DNA of 64,000 bases from Bradyrhizobium sp. Tv2a-2 (lineage in GTDB: Bacteria; Pseudomonadota; Alphaproteobacteria; Rhizobiales; Xanthobacteraceae): positions 1,265 through 65,264 of the forward strand of contig NZ_AXAI01000002.1 of NCBI RefSeq assembly GCF_000472425.1, in the 5' to 3' direction. Below, one piece after another: positions 1-8,146 of this stretch. Each line of letters opens with the position of its first letter. The first letter of the stretch is position 1. Position numbers and translations under genes: made by a program. The notes beneath the pieces are model-generated. The model did not search any database. It had not been told where the DNA came from and was given only the letters and a program-made list of their open reading frames with translations.

Positions 1-380
1 TGAAGGCGCAGATCAACAAGACCGACCGCAATGACGCGCGCGGCATCGCTCAGATGATGCGGGTGGGAGTGTATCGTCCGGTGCATGTAAAGACGCTACG
101 CAGCCAGAAACTGCGTATGCTGCTGACCCATCGTAAGCTATTGCAGTCGAAGGCCATCGCCATCGAGAACGATCTGCGCGGGACTTTGCGTAACTTCGGC
201 CTCAAGGTGGGCATGGTGGGAACGGTGAGGTTCGAGGCCCGCGTCCAGGAGCTTGTCGAGACTATCCCCGACTTGGTGGTGCTGGTGGAACCGCTGCTCG
301 TCGTGCGGCGGGCGCTACGCGAACAGATCATCATCCTGCACCGCCGCCTGCTGGCCATCGTGCGAGACGACGAGGTGGCT
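1..380 (+). mobile_element. IS110-family transposase fragment
   Basis: The open frame from base 3 encodes KTDRNDARGIAQMMRVG and continues to VRDDEV near base 370. This is the end of the DEDD catalytic domain and the following helical linker of IS110-family transposases. The 5' part lies outside the window. The C-terminal transposase domain is missing, because the frame runs into unrelated sequence next to the stop codon of the FUSC gene on the other strand. The element is therefore a dead remnant, probably cut by a rearrangement at about 365-380. The family call is firm; the exact right-hand junction is not. Confidence 0.8.
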
Positions 381-901
381 CAAACGTTTCCAGCGCTCGT
401 CGAGGCCGGCTCGGGCAGCGGCCAAACCTTCGACAGCAACCATGCGACCAGCAAACCAACGAGGCAGCCCAGGAGCACTTCTGCGACGCGATGCAGGCCC
501 TGCTCGATCCCGCTAAGTTTCGAGTGATGTTCTAACCCCCCTGAAATAACGATCGCAGCCGTAATCGGTGCTTGTCGCCACATCGTGGGAACGCGAACAA
601 CGTATGATGACAGGAGTACCGTCGCCGCCAGTGCAAATGACAGCCTAAGGTCGGTGTGGCCGAACGCTAAAAATGCCAAGCCGGTCGCGCAGCCAAGTAG
701 TGTGTTGATAATCCGCCCGCGAAAGGTCAGTAACGCCTGCTTCATCATTGGATCGCTCGTCGCTACCATTGAGCTGACCGCCCAGATAGGGCTCGCATCG
801 GAGACAGCTTTTACAAGAATCCAAAGAACAGTTGTGGCGCAAAATATGCTGACGGCGTAATGGATGCCGCGGACGTCATCCCCGACGATGCGATCGAACA
901 T
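380..901 (-). CDS. FUSC family membrane protein (small, single domain)
   Basis: The product is a 173-residue hydrophobic protein with about four to five membrane segments and the pattern of a fusaric-acid-resistance (FUSC) family membrane domain: an N-terminal charged stretch, then IFCATTVLWILVKAV and a conserved SPIWAVSSM turn. Typical family exporters are longer, so this is a one-domain version of unknown substrate. The start at 901 has a GGAGA ribosome site just upstream. A diverged second copy of the same N-terminus lies at 2926-3111 on the other strand. The C-terminus looks natural although the gene stops right at the IS110 remnant. Function is inferred from family only. Confidence 0.65.
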   Translation of the reverse strand: MFDRIVGDDVRGIHYAVSIFCATTVLWILVKAVSDASPIWAVSSMVATSDPMMKQALLTFRGRIINTLLGCATGLAFLAFGHTDLRLSFALAATVLLSSYVVRVPTMWRQAPITAAIVISGGLEHHSKLSGIEQGLHRVAEVLLGCLVGLLVAWLLSKVWPLPEPASTSAGNV

Positions 902-1466
902 TGTTGACTCTCCGTGGTCCAGTAGCGCTCGACGCTAAATATCGGCAGATAAGGTTGACGTTGGCCTCAATTGCATCTGCGGAAATTGTTGGCGGCTCCA
1001 GAAGTAGACGTTGGCAGCATGACCGCACGCTGCAAATAATACTTAGCTTCCCGCGGTTCACTCATGCGCCCTGGGAGGGTTTCCCTTGACGCGATAGACC
1101 ATGGCGACTTTTGTCGCACCGAGATATATACATGCTTGGCTAGTTTGCTGCAGACGAATAAAGTAGTTCGCGACGCGTTCTCGCGCCTTTTCGTGCACAT
1201 CACTGCGCCGAGCGAACTTCACCTGAAAGGCAAACTCACCTATGGATCGTCACCGGCGCGGAAACGCATCGATGTTCTCGCGCCTTCGTGCCGCGGACCA
1301 TTCTATACCGGCTGGGCGCGTGCACCAGGGCAACGCCGTCGCATTCGTCAACCGTGCGGCGGCGGCCGCAGCAAGGTCGAGTTGAGCGAAACGGGATGGA
1401 CAAGGACTGAACGTTTCCCTACCATAACCTCCCGAAGGGTGCCGCTAGAGCCAATGGAGGATAACC
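902..1466. other. Intergenic region without a supported gene
   Basis: This 565-base stretch separates the FUSC gene on the minus strand from the plus-strand gene at 1467. Frames that cross it have no family resemblance and no convincing ribosome site. It should hold the two divergent promoters, but no clear promoter box could be picked out by eye. Confidence 0.4.
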
Positions 1467-2396
1467 ATGGCAAAGCAGGAAGCAGCCCAGACTCCCTTGC
1501 GGCCCGGCCGGGTGCCCGAAATCAAGCCGGGCAAATACAGCGACGGGCATCCACTCGACAAGGTCCAGTATGTCGAGTGCAAGCTGATCCTCAAGCCCGA
1601 CCGTTTCACTTCGGCTAAAGTATTCCAGGAGTACAGCGAGTTGGTGGGCCGGGTGGCCGAGAAGTTCGATGTCGGATTCTCCACCAAGGGTGTAGTGCTG
1701 AAGCCCGAGATCAGGGAAGTGCTGTTCTTCGACACCGAGGGGTTCCGCCTCTACAATAACGCGTTTATCCTCCGCCGCCGTATTGCTTACGAGAACGGCT
1801 TTCCCATCAGCGACCCCGAGATGGTTTTCAAGTTTCGGCACCCCGATGTGCAGCAGGCCGCCGAGATCGACCTGCGGCCGAGCATTGCCGGCGAGTACAA
1901 GATCAAGTTCAAGGCGGAAGTGCTGCCCCTGAAGGACCAGCTGGGTAGCTACCGCGTACTGTTCTCCCACAACGTGCAGCTCAACCTGAGCCAGGTTCCC
2001 GACATGGACCTCACCTCGCTGCCCAAGCTTGGGGAGGTCTTCTCCTGCATATCCGCCTTGAAGAAATCTAAGGACGAGAAGGTCGAGTACGTGAATCACA
2101 CCATCGTCGAAGAGGTGCTGCAGGATCTAGGCACGCTGGATTTCGGCAAGGGGATCACGGCGACCTGCAATCTTGCGCTATGGCGGGAGCGCGGCATGCA
2201 CAAGCCGCTGTGTGGCGAGTTCGCCTTCCAGGCCAAATACAAGCGCAGGGATGACGTTCACGAGAAGGCCATCGAGCACGGTAAGCAATTTTTCATCGGC
2301 TTGCAGCAGGCGGGGCACGACTGGCTCTCGCTGGGCACAACCAAGACCGGTCTGGTCTACCGGTTGAAAGGTAACCCGCCGCAGGCTCGCGAGTAG
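1467..2396 (+). CDS. Conserved hypothetical protein, possibly CYTH-like
   Basis: The product is a soluble 309-residue protein with no signal peptide or membrane segment. The start has a good ribosome site (GGAGG, 1457-1461). The sequence is rich in alternating charged and hydrophobic beta-strand-like stretches such as VQYVECKLILKP (residues about 29-40) and CGEFAFQAKYKRRDD near residue 250. Strands with E-x-K patterns recall the CYTH/triphosphate-tunnel fold, but the classic ExExK signature is not present, so this is only a suspicion. It is followed after 18 bases by an ion-channel-like membrane protein and then a broken FUSC gene, so it probably works with membrane partners. I do not recognise a named family. 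Confidence 0.75.
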   Translation: MAKQEAAQTPLRPGRVPEIKPGKYSDGHPLDKVQYVECKLILKPDRFTSAKVFQEYSELVGRVAEKFDVGFSTKGVVLKPEIREVLFFDTEGFRLYNNAFILRRRIAYENGFPISDPEMVFKFRHPDVQQAAEIDLRPSIAGEYKIKFKAEVLPLKDQLGSYRVLFSHNVQLNLSQVPDMDLTSLPKLGEVFSCISALKKSKDEKVEYVNHTIVEEVLQDLGTLDFGKGITATCNLALWRERGMHKPLCGEFAFQAKYKRRDDVHEKAIEHGKQFFIGLQQAGHDWLSLGTTKTGLVYRLKGNPPQARE

Positions 2397-2414
2397 GCCT
2401 CAAGCCGGCACCTG

Positions 2415-2918
2415 ATGCACGAGTTCTCGCAGCAAGACCTGACCTACGTCACCCGAGCGGATGAGGTCCTGTGGGGCGCCTTGCTGCTCGCCCTCACGAT
2501 CGCGATCCACGGGACTGGCATGCTCCTCACCCTGCGCGCGACCAATTCGGTCAGGGATCGCACTCGAGCAGTTCAATACCGATTGCCCGCGGTGGGTTTG
2601 GGCATCGTCATTCTTGGCGCCTGGATCATCGTGTTCGTGAATCTCATCGAAGTGGCGACGTGGGCTGCATTCTTCGTGTTGAAAGGCGCTCAACCCAACA
2701 TCTCCACCGCCTTCTTCAATGCGATGTTGAACTATACGACGCTGCAGGCGAGCTATCTGCCGTTGCGCTGGCGCTTGCTCGAAGGCATGCTCGGTATGTC
2801 GGGGCTGCTGACGACTGCCTGGTCCACCAGCATCCTGTTTATTTTGGCGCGCGAATTCATGGAGCAGGTGCAGAGGTCGGCCCCCGCGCTGCACCACGGG
2901 TCGGGCGACTCGGGTTAG
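2415..2918 (+). CDS. Two-pore-domain ion-channel-like membrane protein
   Basis: The protein has 167 residues and three or four membrane segments: residues about 20-40, 57-80, a re-entrant-like segment around 96-110, and 128-150. Its layout of helix, pore-like loop and final helix is that of two-pore K+ channel family proteins. In the pore loop the sequence is LNYTTLQASY, where true channels carry T-x-G-Y-G, so the selectivity filter is absent. It may be a channel-fold protein that does not conduct K+. It sits between the unknown gene at 1467 and the FUSC remnant at 2926, with short spacing that suggests one transcript. Confidence 0.65.
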   Translation: MHEFSQQDLTYVTRADEVLWGALLLALTIAIHGTGMLLTLRATNSVRDRTRAVQYRLPAVGLGIVILGAWIIVFVNLIEVATWAAFFVLKGAQPNISTAFFNAMLNYTTLQASYLPLRWRLLEGMLGMSGLLTTAWSTSILFILAREFMEQVQRSAPALHHGSGDSG

Positions 2919-2925
2919 AAGCGCA

Positions 2926-3111
2926 ATGAACCTGCTGGAGCGCTTCCTCGAAGACGACCTGCTCGGCGTGCGTTTCGCAGTCAACGTCGCTATCGGCACC
3001 ACGTTTCTGTGGATTCTGCTGCGGCTGGTTGCCGACACCAATCCAGTCTGGGCCATCGCCTCGATGATCGCGGCTGGCGAGCCGCGCGTCCTTGCCTTCC
3101 TGAATGCGTAG
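2926..3111 (+). pseudogene. Truncated FUSC family protein
   Basis: The frame starts 8 bases after the previous stop. It encodes 61 residues matching the N-terminus of FUSC proteins, including a TTFLWILLRLV helix and the NPVWAIASM turn, which parallels SPIWAVSSM in the FUSC gene at 380-901. It stops after EPRVLAFLNA, where the family continues with several more membrane helices. None of the frames after 3111 restores the family pattern. The gene is therefore a 5' remnant and cannot make a working transporter, although a short membrane peptide could still be translated. Confidence 0.6.
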
Positions 3112-3264
3112 GGTCTGGAAAAACGGAGCTGCGTCCGGTCGGTCGGACGCCGTTTCGCGGTCTCTTGTCCGTTCATTGCCCTTCGCGTCATTTCGCGGCC
3201 ACGCAATAATTCAGTCGCTTCCGGCGTGAAGCAGACATCGGCGGTTGCGCGCGCCTGAGGGACA

Positions 3265-3280
3265 GTGACGCGAATGACCC
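3265..3280 (+). repeat. Degenerate dispersed repeat, copy 1
   Basis: The string gtgacgcgaatgaccc is shared, with small changes, with 4346-4373 and, inverted, with 5229-5256. I recognise the motif as part of a decayed interspersed repeat common in Bradyrhizobium intergenic DNA. Confidence 0.5.
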
Positions 3281-3471
3281 TGGCTGTGTGAAAACGTGTT
3301 TTTACACGGCCAAGACCCGGAACGGACATGGTGCGCGCTGGCGTTGGTCCGCGCGTTGCCATAAGCGCATCAGACCGCTTTGTTCGTAAACGAGGTTGGA
3401 GTAGTCTTCCGACGCCATTTGCGAATGACGTCCTTTTTGAGCAAACCTGCTTTGATTGCGGAGGGCTACCA

Positions 3472-4185
3472 ATGAGTGATCGTACCGAATGGCGGCGCAT
3501 CGGCATTATCGTGCCGTCATCCAACACGACCGTCGAGGCTGATTTCATGCTGGGGCTGCCGGACGGCGTAATGGTTCATACCGCTCGCATGTATCTTGCC
3601 GAGACCACTGCGGAGGCCGAGCGGCGCATGATCTATGATCACGTTCCCGTCGCCGTGACTGACCTCGCAACACTGCGACCACACGTTGTTGCCTTCGCAT
3701 GTACCAGCGGCGGGGCGGTCCTCGGAGTCGAAGGCGAGACGAGGCTCATCGATAGCATCGCACGTGAAACGGCAGCGCCCGTTGTGAGCACTAACGACGC
3801 GGTGGGCACGGCAATCGAACGACTTGGTCGAAAGCGCGTCGCTGTGCTCACGCCTTATGTTGACGAGCTAAATCAGGCGATCCGCGCCGGATTGGAGCGG
3901 CGGGGGCTGACAGTTGTGCATTTGGCTGGCCTGGGCATGACAGAGAACTTTGCTATCAGCAGCGTGACTCCTGATGAAATTGTAGCCTTTGCGGAACGAG
4001 AGCTGGCCAACCGGGTCTATGATCTCTTGTTCGTCTCTTGCACCAATTTCCGAGCTGTCGAAGCTCGACCACTGCTGATGCGACGTTTCGGTGTGCCCGT
4101 AGTGACCAGCAACCAGGCCACGATAGAGGCGGCCCTTGATGCCGTCGGCGCTACCGCCAAATGGTCCGTTCCTGTCGCGGCATGA
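3472..4185 (+). CDS. Maleate isomerase / Asp-Glu racemase family protein
   Basis: The product is a 237-residue cytoplasmic protein of the maleate cis-trans isomerase / arylmalonate decarboxylase group. Visible signatures are an N-terminal RIGIIVPSSNTTVE strand-turn, a first catalytic-cysteine segment VVAFACTSGGAV (about residue 75) and a second one LLFVSCTNFRAVE (about residue 185). The two cysteines are those used by this superfamily for proton transfer. The ATG at 3472 is chosen because GGAGGG sits 7-12 bases upstream; an in-frame start at 3328 has no such site. A second family member follows at 4433, so the pair may work on related dicarboxylates. The substrate cannot be read from sequence. 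Confidence 0.8.
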   Translation: MSDRTEWRRIGIIVPSSNTTVEADFMLGLPDGVMVHTARMYLAETTAEAERRMIYDHVPVAVTDLATLRPHVVAFACTSGGAVLGVEGETRLIDSIARETAAPVVSTNDAVGTAIERLGRKRVAVLTPYVDELNQAIRAGLERRGLTVVHLAGLGMTENFAISSVTPDEIVAFAERELANRVYDLLFVSCTNFRAVEARPLLMRRFGVPVVTSNQATIEAALDAVGATAKWSVPVAA

Positions 4186-4345
4186 CCGACTCTCGGGACA
4201 TTCTTTGGACGTCCCGACCAGCGTGCGGCAACGAAATGATCCGATTGGCGCCGAATTCCGCCTTTGGCCCGTTTGAGACATGCCGACTATCCACGAACAT
4301 GTCTGTTGTTCGAGGAAGACCGGAAGTTCGCGGTTGACCGCTAAA

Positions 4346-4373
4346 ACGACGCGAATGACCCGATTCGGACATC
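4346..4373 (+). repeat. Degenerate dispersed repeat, copy 2
   Basis: The segment contains gacgcgaatgacccg followed by cggacatc, the same order of blocks as in the copy at 5229-5256 on the minus strand. It lies between the two racemase-family genes. Confidence 0.5.
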
Positions 4374-4432
4374 CCCCTTCACCGATGTGAGTAAAAGGTA
4401 GGCGACCGACTTTCAGATCAAAGGAGACGAGC

Positions 4433-5209
4433 ATGTGGCAGCCGGACGGGTGGGGGCGAACACGGATTGGCGTTCTCACACCTCATGCCGACGTCGTTCC
4501 AGAAGCGGAATTCAACGCGCTCGCTCCTGATGGAGTTTCGATCCACGCCGCGCGCGTTCCTTTTGGTGGCTACAAGCCAGGCGGAACGATGGACCCGACC
4601 ATCGCCGAAAACCCCGTGCGCGCCTTTGCTGATCCGCCTGCGGTGGATGATGCCGCCGAGATGCTTGCAATGGCCCCATTGCACGCAATTGTTTTTGGCT
4701 TCACCAGCAGCAGCTATGTGCGAGGCGCAGCCGATGATGCGGCGCTCAAGTCCCGTTTGGAAGCTCGCACACGAGGTATCCCAGTGATCATCCCGTGCGC
4801 GGCGGCGGTTAACGCACTGGCTGCATTGTCAGTTACGCGGGTTGCACTGGTCAGTCCGCCATGGTTCTCGGCTGAATTGGATCAGCAGGGCGTTCGCTAC
4901 TTCCAGAGCCAGGGTCTCGAAGTCGTTTGCAGCGGACCGGCAGGTTTGCCATCGGATCAACAGGCTATTCAAACAGACCAGCTCTACGACTGGGTTCATT
5001 CTCACGTACCCATGAATGCCGAAGGCGTTTTCGTTGGTGGCAACGGCTTCCGCGCCATTGGCGTGATCAAGGCGTTGGAGGATAGTCTAGATCGCCCCGT
5101 TCTGACTGCAAACCAAGTCGCTTTTTGGTGCGCTCTGCGCCTATCCGGCACGCGAGCGCCAGTTACCAGCTACGGCCGAATCTTTGAGTTTGATCTACCG
5201 CGCTCATAG
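4433..5209 (+). CDS. Maleate cis-trans isomerase family protein
   Basis: The product has 258 residues and shares the fold of its neighbour at 3472: RIGVLTPHADVVPE at the N-terminus, a central IVFGFTSSSYVRG segment, and a C-terminal VGGNGFRAIG segment. The cysteines seen in the neighbour at the two catalytic positions are replaced here (FGFTSSS and VGGNGF), so isomerase or racemase chemistry is doubtful. It may be a diverged decarboxylase-type or binding homologue. The start is backed by AAAGGAG 6-12 bases upstream. The gap to the previous gene is about 250 bases and contains a decayed repeat, so a shared transcript is uncertain. Confidence 0.7.
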   Translation: MWQPDGWGRTRIGVLTPHADVVPEAEFNALAPDGVSIHAARVPFGGYKPGGTMDPTIAENPVRAFADPPAVDDAAEMLAMAPLHAIVFGFTSSSYVRGAADDAALKSRLEARTRGIPVIIPCAAAVNALAALSVTRVALVSPPWFSAELDQQGVRYFQSQGLEVVCSGPAGLPSDQQAIQTDQLYDWVHSHVPMNAEGVFVGGNGFRAIGVIKALEDSLDRPVLTANQVAFWCALRLSGTRAPVTSYGRIFEFDLPRS

Positions 5210-5228
5210 GGTCGAAGCGTCTCCAGTG

Positions 5229-5256
5229 ATGTCCGTTGATGGCCCATTCGCGTCGT
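5229..5256 (-). repeat. Degenerate dispersed repeat, copy 3 (inverted)
   Basis: Read on the minus strand the segment gives cgacgcgaatgggcc and then cggacatc, matching 4346-4373. With copies 1 and 2 it frames the two racemase-family genes. Confidence 0.5.
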
Positions 5257-5489
5257 TCGCAGCTTTGCAGCAATACGTCGGCTATCGGGGGGCACAGCGG
5301 ACTCTGACAAGCCGTCGGCTCGCACGCGTTTATCGGTTCACGGCCTAAGTCAGGCTGCAGGACGATCTTGTGTGTCACCGTGTGTCAGGGCGTCCTGTTT
5401 TCCAATGACCTTGTGCAGACTTCCCTGACCGCTGCGATCGCGCTACTGATTTGCCCGACGAGCGCCGGCGCAAAATCCTGTCAACCGCG

Positions 5490-5965
5490 CGCGTTAAAAA
5501 TATTCTCCTTTTCCGAAACATAAATCGGTTGTATGGTCTCCTCATTCCGCTCCGACACAAGGGGCGTACGCGTCGTCACGAACGTGGAGCGGAGTGCGGT
5601 GGACGTGATCGTGCTGACTGACGAGCGGCGCTGATTGCGGACGGCGAAGTCGTGTGGTCCTGGCGCCCCGCCGCTGGCGCCAAGTCTCGTATTTGCTCCA
5701 AAGGCGCATGCGAGGCGACGGTGGCAAACGAGCATTGGTTCACCGGGGAGAGCCCGTATAAGCCGTAACCCACTGCGCAGGGAAGGCCGGTTGTCACCGC
5801 CTGTACCTGTGGTTCACGCGCTTTCGCGCAATTCCTTTGCGCGGGGGCCCCGGGTGCAGCGGCCACCCGGCCTTCCCTGCACCCTCTGTTAGCGAGAGGG
5901 TGAATGTGATGCAAAACTCGGGCTAAACGCGCCGCGAGGACACGATCTCATGTCTTCTCGGCGTC
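5490..5965. repeat. Bradyrhizobium-type interspersed repeat
   Basis: No gene is seen between 5210 and 6167. From about 5490 the sequence follows a block order that I recall from many Bradyrhizobium intergenic regions: cgaaacataaatcggt, ggggcgtacgcgtcgtcacg, cggcgaagtcgtgtggtcct, then a long imperfect palindrome. The palindrome arms are gcagggaaggccgg (5777-5790) and ccggccttccctgc (5867-5880), an exact 14-base inverted repeat, followed by a small ccctct/agaggg hairpin (5882-5900). A further common fragment, catgccccgcgaaggcggag, lies at about 5965-5984. The assignment to a known dispersed family rests on recall; the palindrome is seen directly. Confidence 0.7.
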
Positions 5966-6167
5966 ATGCCCCGCGAAGGCGGAGCATCCAGCATTATTCC
6001 AGAGGCCTATCGAGGGCCGCGCTTCGCAGGCAGGTCAGCCATTCTGACCCTCTTTTGGCGTTGCGGCTACCGGCAATTCTCGTTTAGAAGATTGTTGCGG
6101 AGCGGGTGTTGGCAACCAAGCGTCAACCGTTTTGGCCGACGATTCCCGTGCTCCAAAGGGTCTGGCA

Positions 6168-6290
6168 ATGCTGATTCGCAGCGAAATTCATGGAATCGAG
6201 GGGGAGGCGGCACTGACCGTCGTTCCCGGCACGATTCCGGCTGCGTCGCGGCCCACCCTCCTTATTGGGCTCCTTCTTATCTGCCCCTGA
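6168..6290 (+). CDS. leuA leader peptide (Leu/Ile-rich)
   Basis: A 40-codon frame begins at an ATG with AAAGGG 9-14 bases upstream and ends TLLIGLLLICP-stop. Five leucine and two isoleucine codons fall within nine codons just before the stop. The stop codon overlaps the 5' arm of a hairpin with a T-run, 106 bases before leuA. This is the arrangement of amino-acid biosynthesis operons controlled by ribosome stalling: scarce charged tRNA-Leu would stall the ribosome on the Leu codons and change the folding of the RNA downstream. The frame and hairpin are seen directly; the regulatory role is inferred. Confidence 0.7.
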   Translation: MLIRSEIHGIEGEAALTVVPGTIPAASRPTLLIGLLLICP

Positions 6291-6331
6291 GGGCCGGCTG
6301 GGCCATGCGCGCCTGGGCACTCAGGGGTTTT
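6284..6331 (+). terminator. Putative leuA attenuator hairpin
   Basis: The arms CCCCTGAG (6284-6291) and CTCAGGGG (6320-6327) are exact complements and are followed by TTTT. The 5' arm covers the stop codon of the leader peptide. Internal ggcc/gggcc segments could form a competing structure. It fits a transcription attenuator for leuA. Confidence 0.6.
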
Positions 6332-6396
6332 CGAGGACCAAAGACCCTTCAGCGCCCAAAGCAAGCAGCGCGAACCACCCAAAAGGAATTTTTGAG

Positions 6397-7956
6397 ATGA
6401 GCTCCGTGAACAAGTCCGAGAAGGACCGCGTCATCATTTTCGACACCACCCTGCGCGACGGCGAGCAGTGCCCAGGCGCCACCATGACCTTCGAGGAGAA
6501 GCTCGAGGTCGCGGAGATGCTGGACGACATGGGCGTCGACGTCATCGAGGCGGGCTTTCCCATCACCTCCGAAGGCGATTTCCAGGCGGTCAGCGAGATC
6601 GCCCGCCGCTCCAAGAATTCGGTCATCGCCGGCCTGTCCCGCGCACACCCCGATGACATCGACCGCTGCGCGCAGGCGGTGAAATTTGCCAAGCGCGGCC
6701 GCGTGCACACGGTGATCGCGACGTCGCCGCTGCACATGAAGGTCAAGCTGAACAAGACCCCGGAGCAGGTGCTCGAGACGTCGGTTGCCATGGTTGCCCG
6801 CGCACGGAACCATATCGATGACGTCGAATGGTCGGCCGAGGACGGCACCCGCAGCGAGATGGACTTCCTGTGCCGTATCGTCGAAGCCGTGATCAAGGCT
6901 GGCGCCACCACGGTGAACATCCCCGACACGGTCGGCTACACCGTGCCGGAGGAATACACCTACTTCATGAAGACCCTGATCGAGCGTGTGCCGAACTCCG
7001 GCAAGGCGATCTTCTCGGTTCATTGCCACAACGACCTCGGCATGGCCGTTGCCAATTCGCTGGCCGGCGTGGTCGGCGGCGCGCGCCAGGTCGAATGCAC
7101 CATCAACGGCATCGGCGAGCGGGCGGGCAATGCCGCGCTGGAAGAGATCGTGATGGCGATGCGGGTGCGGAACGACAAGTTTCCGTACTGGAACAAGATC
7201 GACACCACCCGCCTGACCTCGGCATCAAAACTGGTTTCGGCGGCGACGTCGTTCCCCGTGCAGTACAACAAGGCCATCGTCGGCCGGAATGCGTTCGCGC
7301 ATGAGAGCGGCATCCACCAGGACGGCGTGCTGAAGGACGCCTCGACCTATGAGATCATGAAGCCCGAAATGGTCGGGTTGAAGCAGTCTTCACTGGTGCT
7401 GGGCAAGCACTCGGGACGCCACGCCTTCATCCACAAGCTGGAGGAGATGGGCTACAAGCTCGGCTCGAACCAGATCGAGGATGCCTTTGTGCGGATGAAG
7501 GCGCTCGCCGACCGCAAGAAGGACATCTACGACGAGGATATCGAGGCGCTGCTGGACGAGGAGATCGCCGCCGCGCATGACCGCATCAAGCTGACCTCGC
7601 TGACGGTCATCGCCGGCACCCATGGGCCGCAGCGCGCGACCATGAAGCTCGACGTCGACGGGCAGACCAGGATCGAGGAGGCCGAGGGCAACGGGCCGGT
7701 GGACGCGGTGTTCAACTGCATCAAGCGCCTGGTGCCGCATGAGGCCAAGCTGGAACTGTACCAGGTGCATGCGGTGACCGAGGGCACTGATGCGCAGGCT
7801 GAGGTCTCGGTGCGGCTGTCGCATGACGGCCGCTCGATGACCGCGCGCGCCGCCGATCCGGATACGCTGGTTGCGTCTGCCAAGGCCTATCTCGGTGCGC
7901 TGAACAAGATCGTCATGAAGCGCCAGCGCGACATGCCGGCGGCGGCAGCGAGCTAA
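6397..7956 (+). CDS. leuA: 2-isopropylmalate synthase
   Basis: The enzyme joins acetyl-CoA to 2-ketoisovalerate, the first committed step of leucine synthesis, in the cytoplasm. The 519-residue length fits the bacterial LeuA form. The sequence shows the HMGL-like catalytic TIM barrel with DTTLRDGEQ (residues 16-24), SVHCHNDLGMAVAN and NGIGERAGNA, then HESGIHQDG and the C-terminal LeuA allosteric domain. The start at 6397 is preceded by AAAGGA; longer in-frame extensions run through the leader region and lack a site. It stands alone, preceded by a leucine-rich leader peptide and attenuator, so end-product control is likely at both RNA and enzyme level. Confidence 0.95.
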   Translation: MSSVNKSEKDRVIIFDTTLRDGEQCPGATMTFEEKLEVAEMLDDMGVDVIEAGFPITSEGDFQAVSEIARRSKNSVIAGLSRAHPDDIDRCAQAVKFAKRGRVHTVIATSPLHMKVKLNKTPEQVLETSVAMVARARNHIDDVEWSAEDGTRSEMDFLCRIVEAVIKAGATTVNIPDTVGYTVPEEYTYFMKTLIERVPNSGKAIFSVHCHNDLGMAVANSLAGVVGGARQVECTINGIGERAGNAALEEIVMAMRVRNDKFPYWNKIDTTRLTSASKLVSAATSFPVQYNKAIVGRNAFAHESGIHQDGVLKDASTYEIMKPEMVGLKQSSLVLGKHSGRHAFIHKLEEMGYKLGSNQIEDAFVRMKALADRKKDIYDEDIEALLDEEIAAAHDRIKLTSLTVIAGTHGPQRATMKLDVDGQTRIEEAEGNGPVDAVFNCIKRLVPHEAKLELYQVHAVTEGTDAQAEVSVRLSHDGRSMTARAADPDTLVASAKAYLGALNKIVMKRQRDMPAAAAS

Positions 7957-7976
7957 AGGCCGCCGCTCGCGCGTGA

Positions 7977-8010
7977 ACGGGCAATCCGGGCGTCGGTCCG
8001 GATTGTCCGT
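7977..8010 (+). terminator. Hairpin after leuA
   Basis: The arms ACGGGCAATCCGG (7977-7989) and CCGGATTGTCCGT (7998-8010) pair over 13 bases with one G-U, with an 8-base loop. There is no strong T-run directly after it, so termination may be only partial. Confidence 0.5.
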
Positions 8011-8146
8011 TGGCAAAAACCGTGTGTTTGAGGCGTTTTATTGGAAATATTTCCCAGGTCGTTCCAGCTTGTTACACGAATTTGAGATTTTTCGCGCGAT
8101 TGCCGGGGCTAATCTTTGCCGATCGCTCCAACCCCCGGCATGACCC

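Noticed and set aside
1064..1618. Plus-strand frame of 184 codons before and into the gene at 1467
   Set aside because: No ribosome site, no family likeness, and it overlaps the well-supported gene in another frame.
2400..3548. Open frame of 382 codons on the minus strand
   Set aside because: It overlaps the channel-like gene, the FUSC remnant and the racemase gene start on the other strand. Its product is Arg/Ser-rich with no family pattern, as expected of a high-GC shadow frame.
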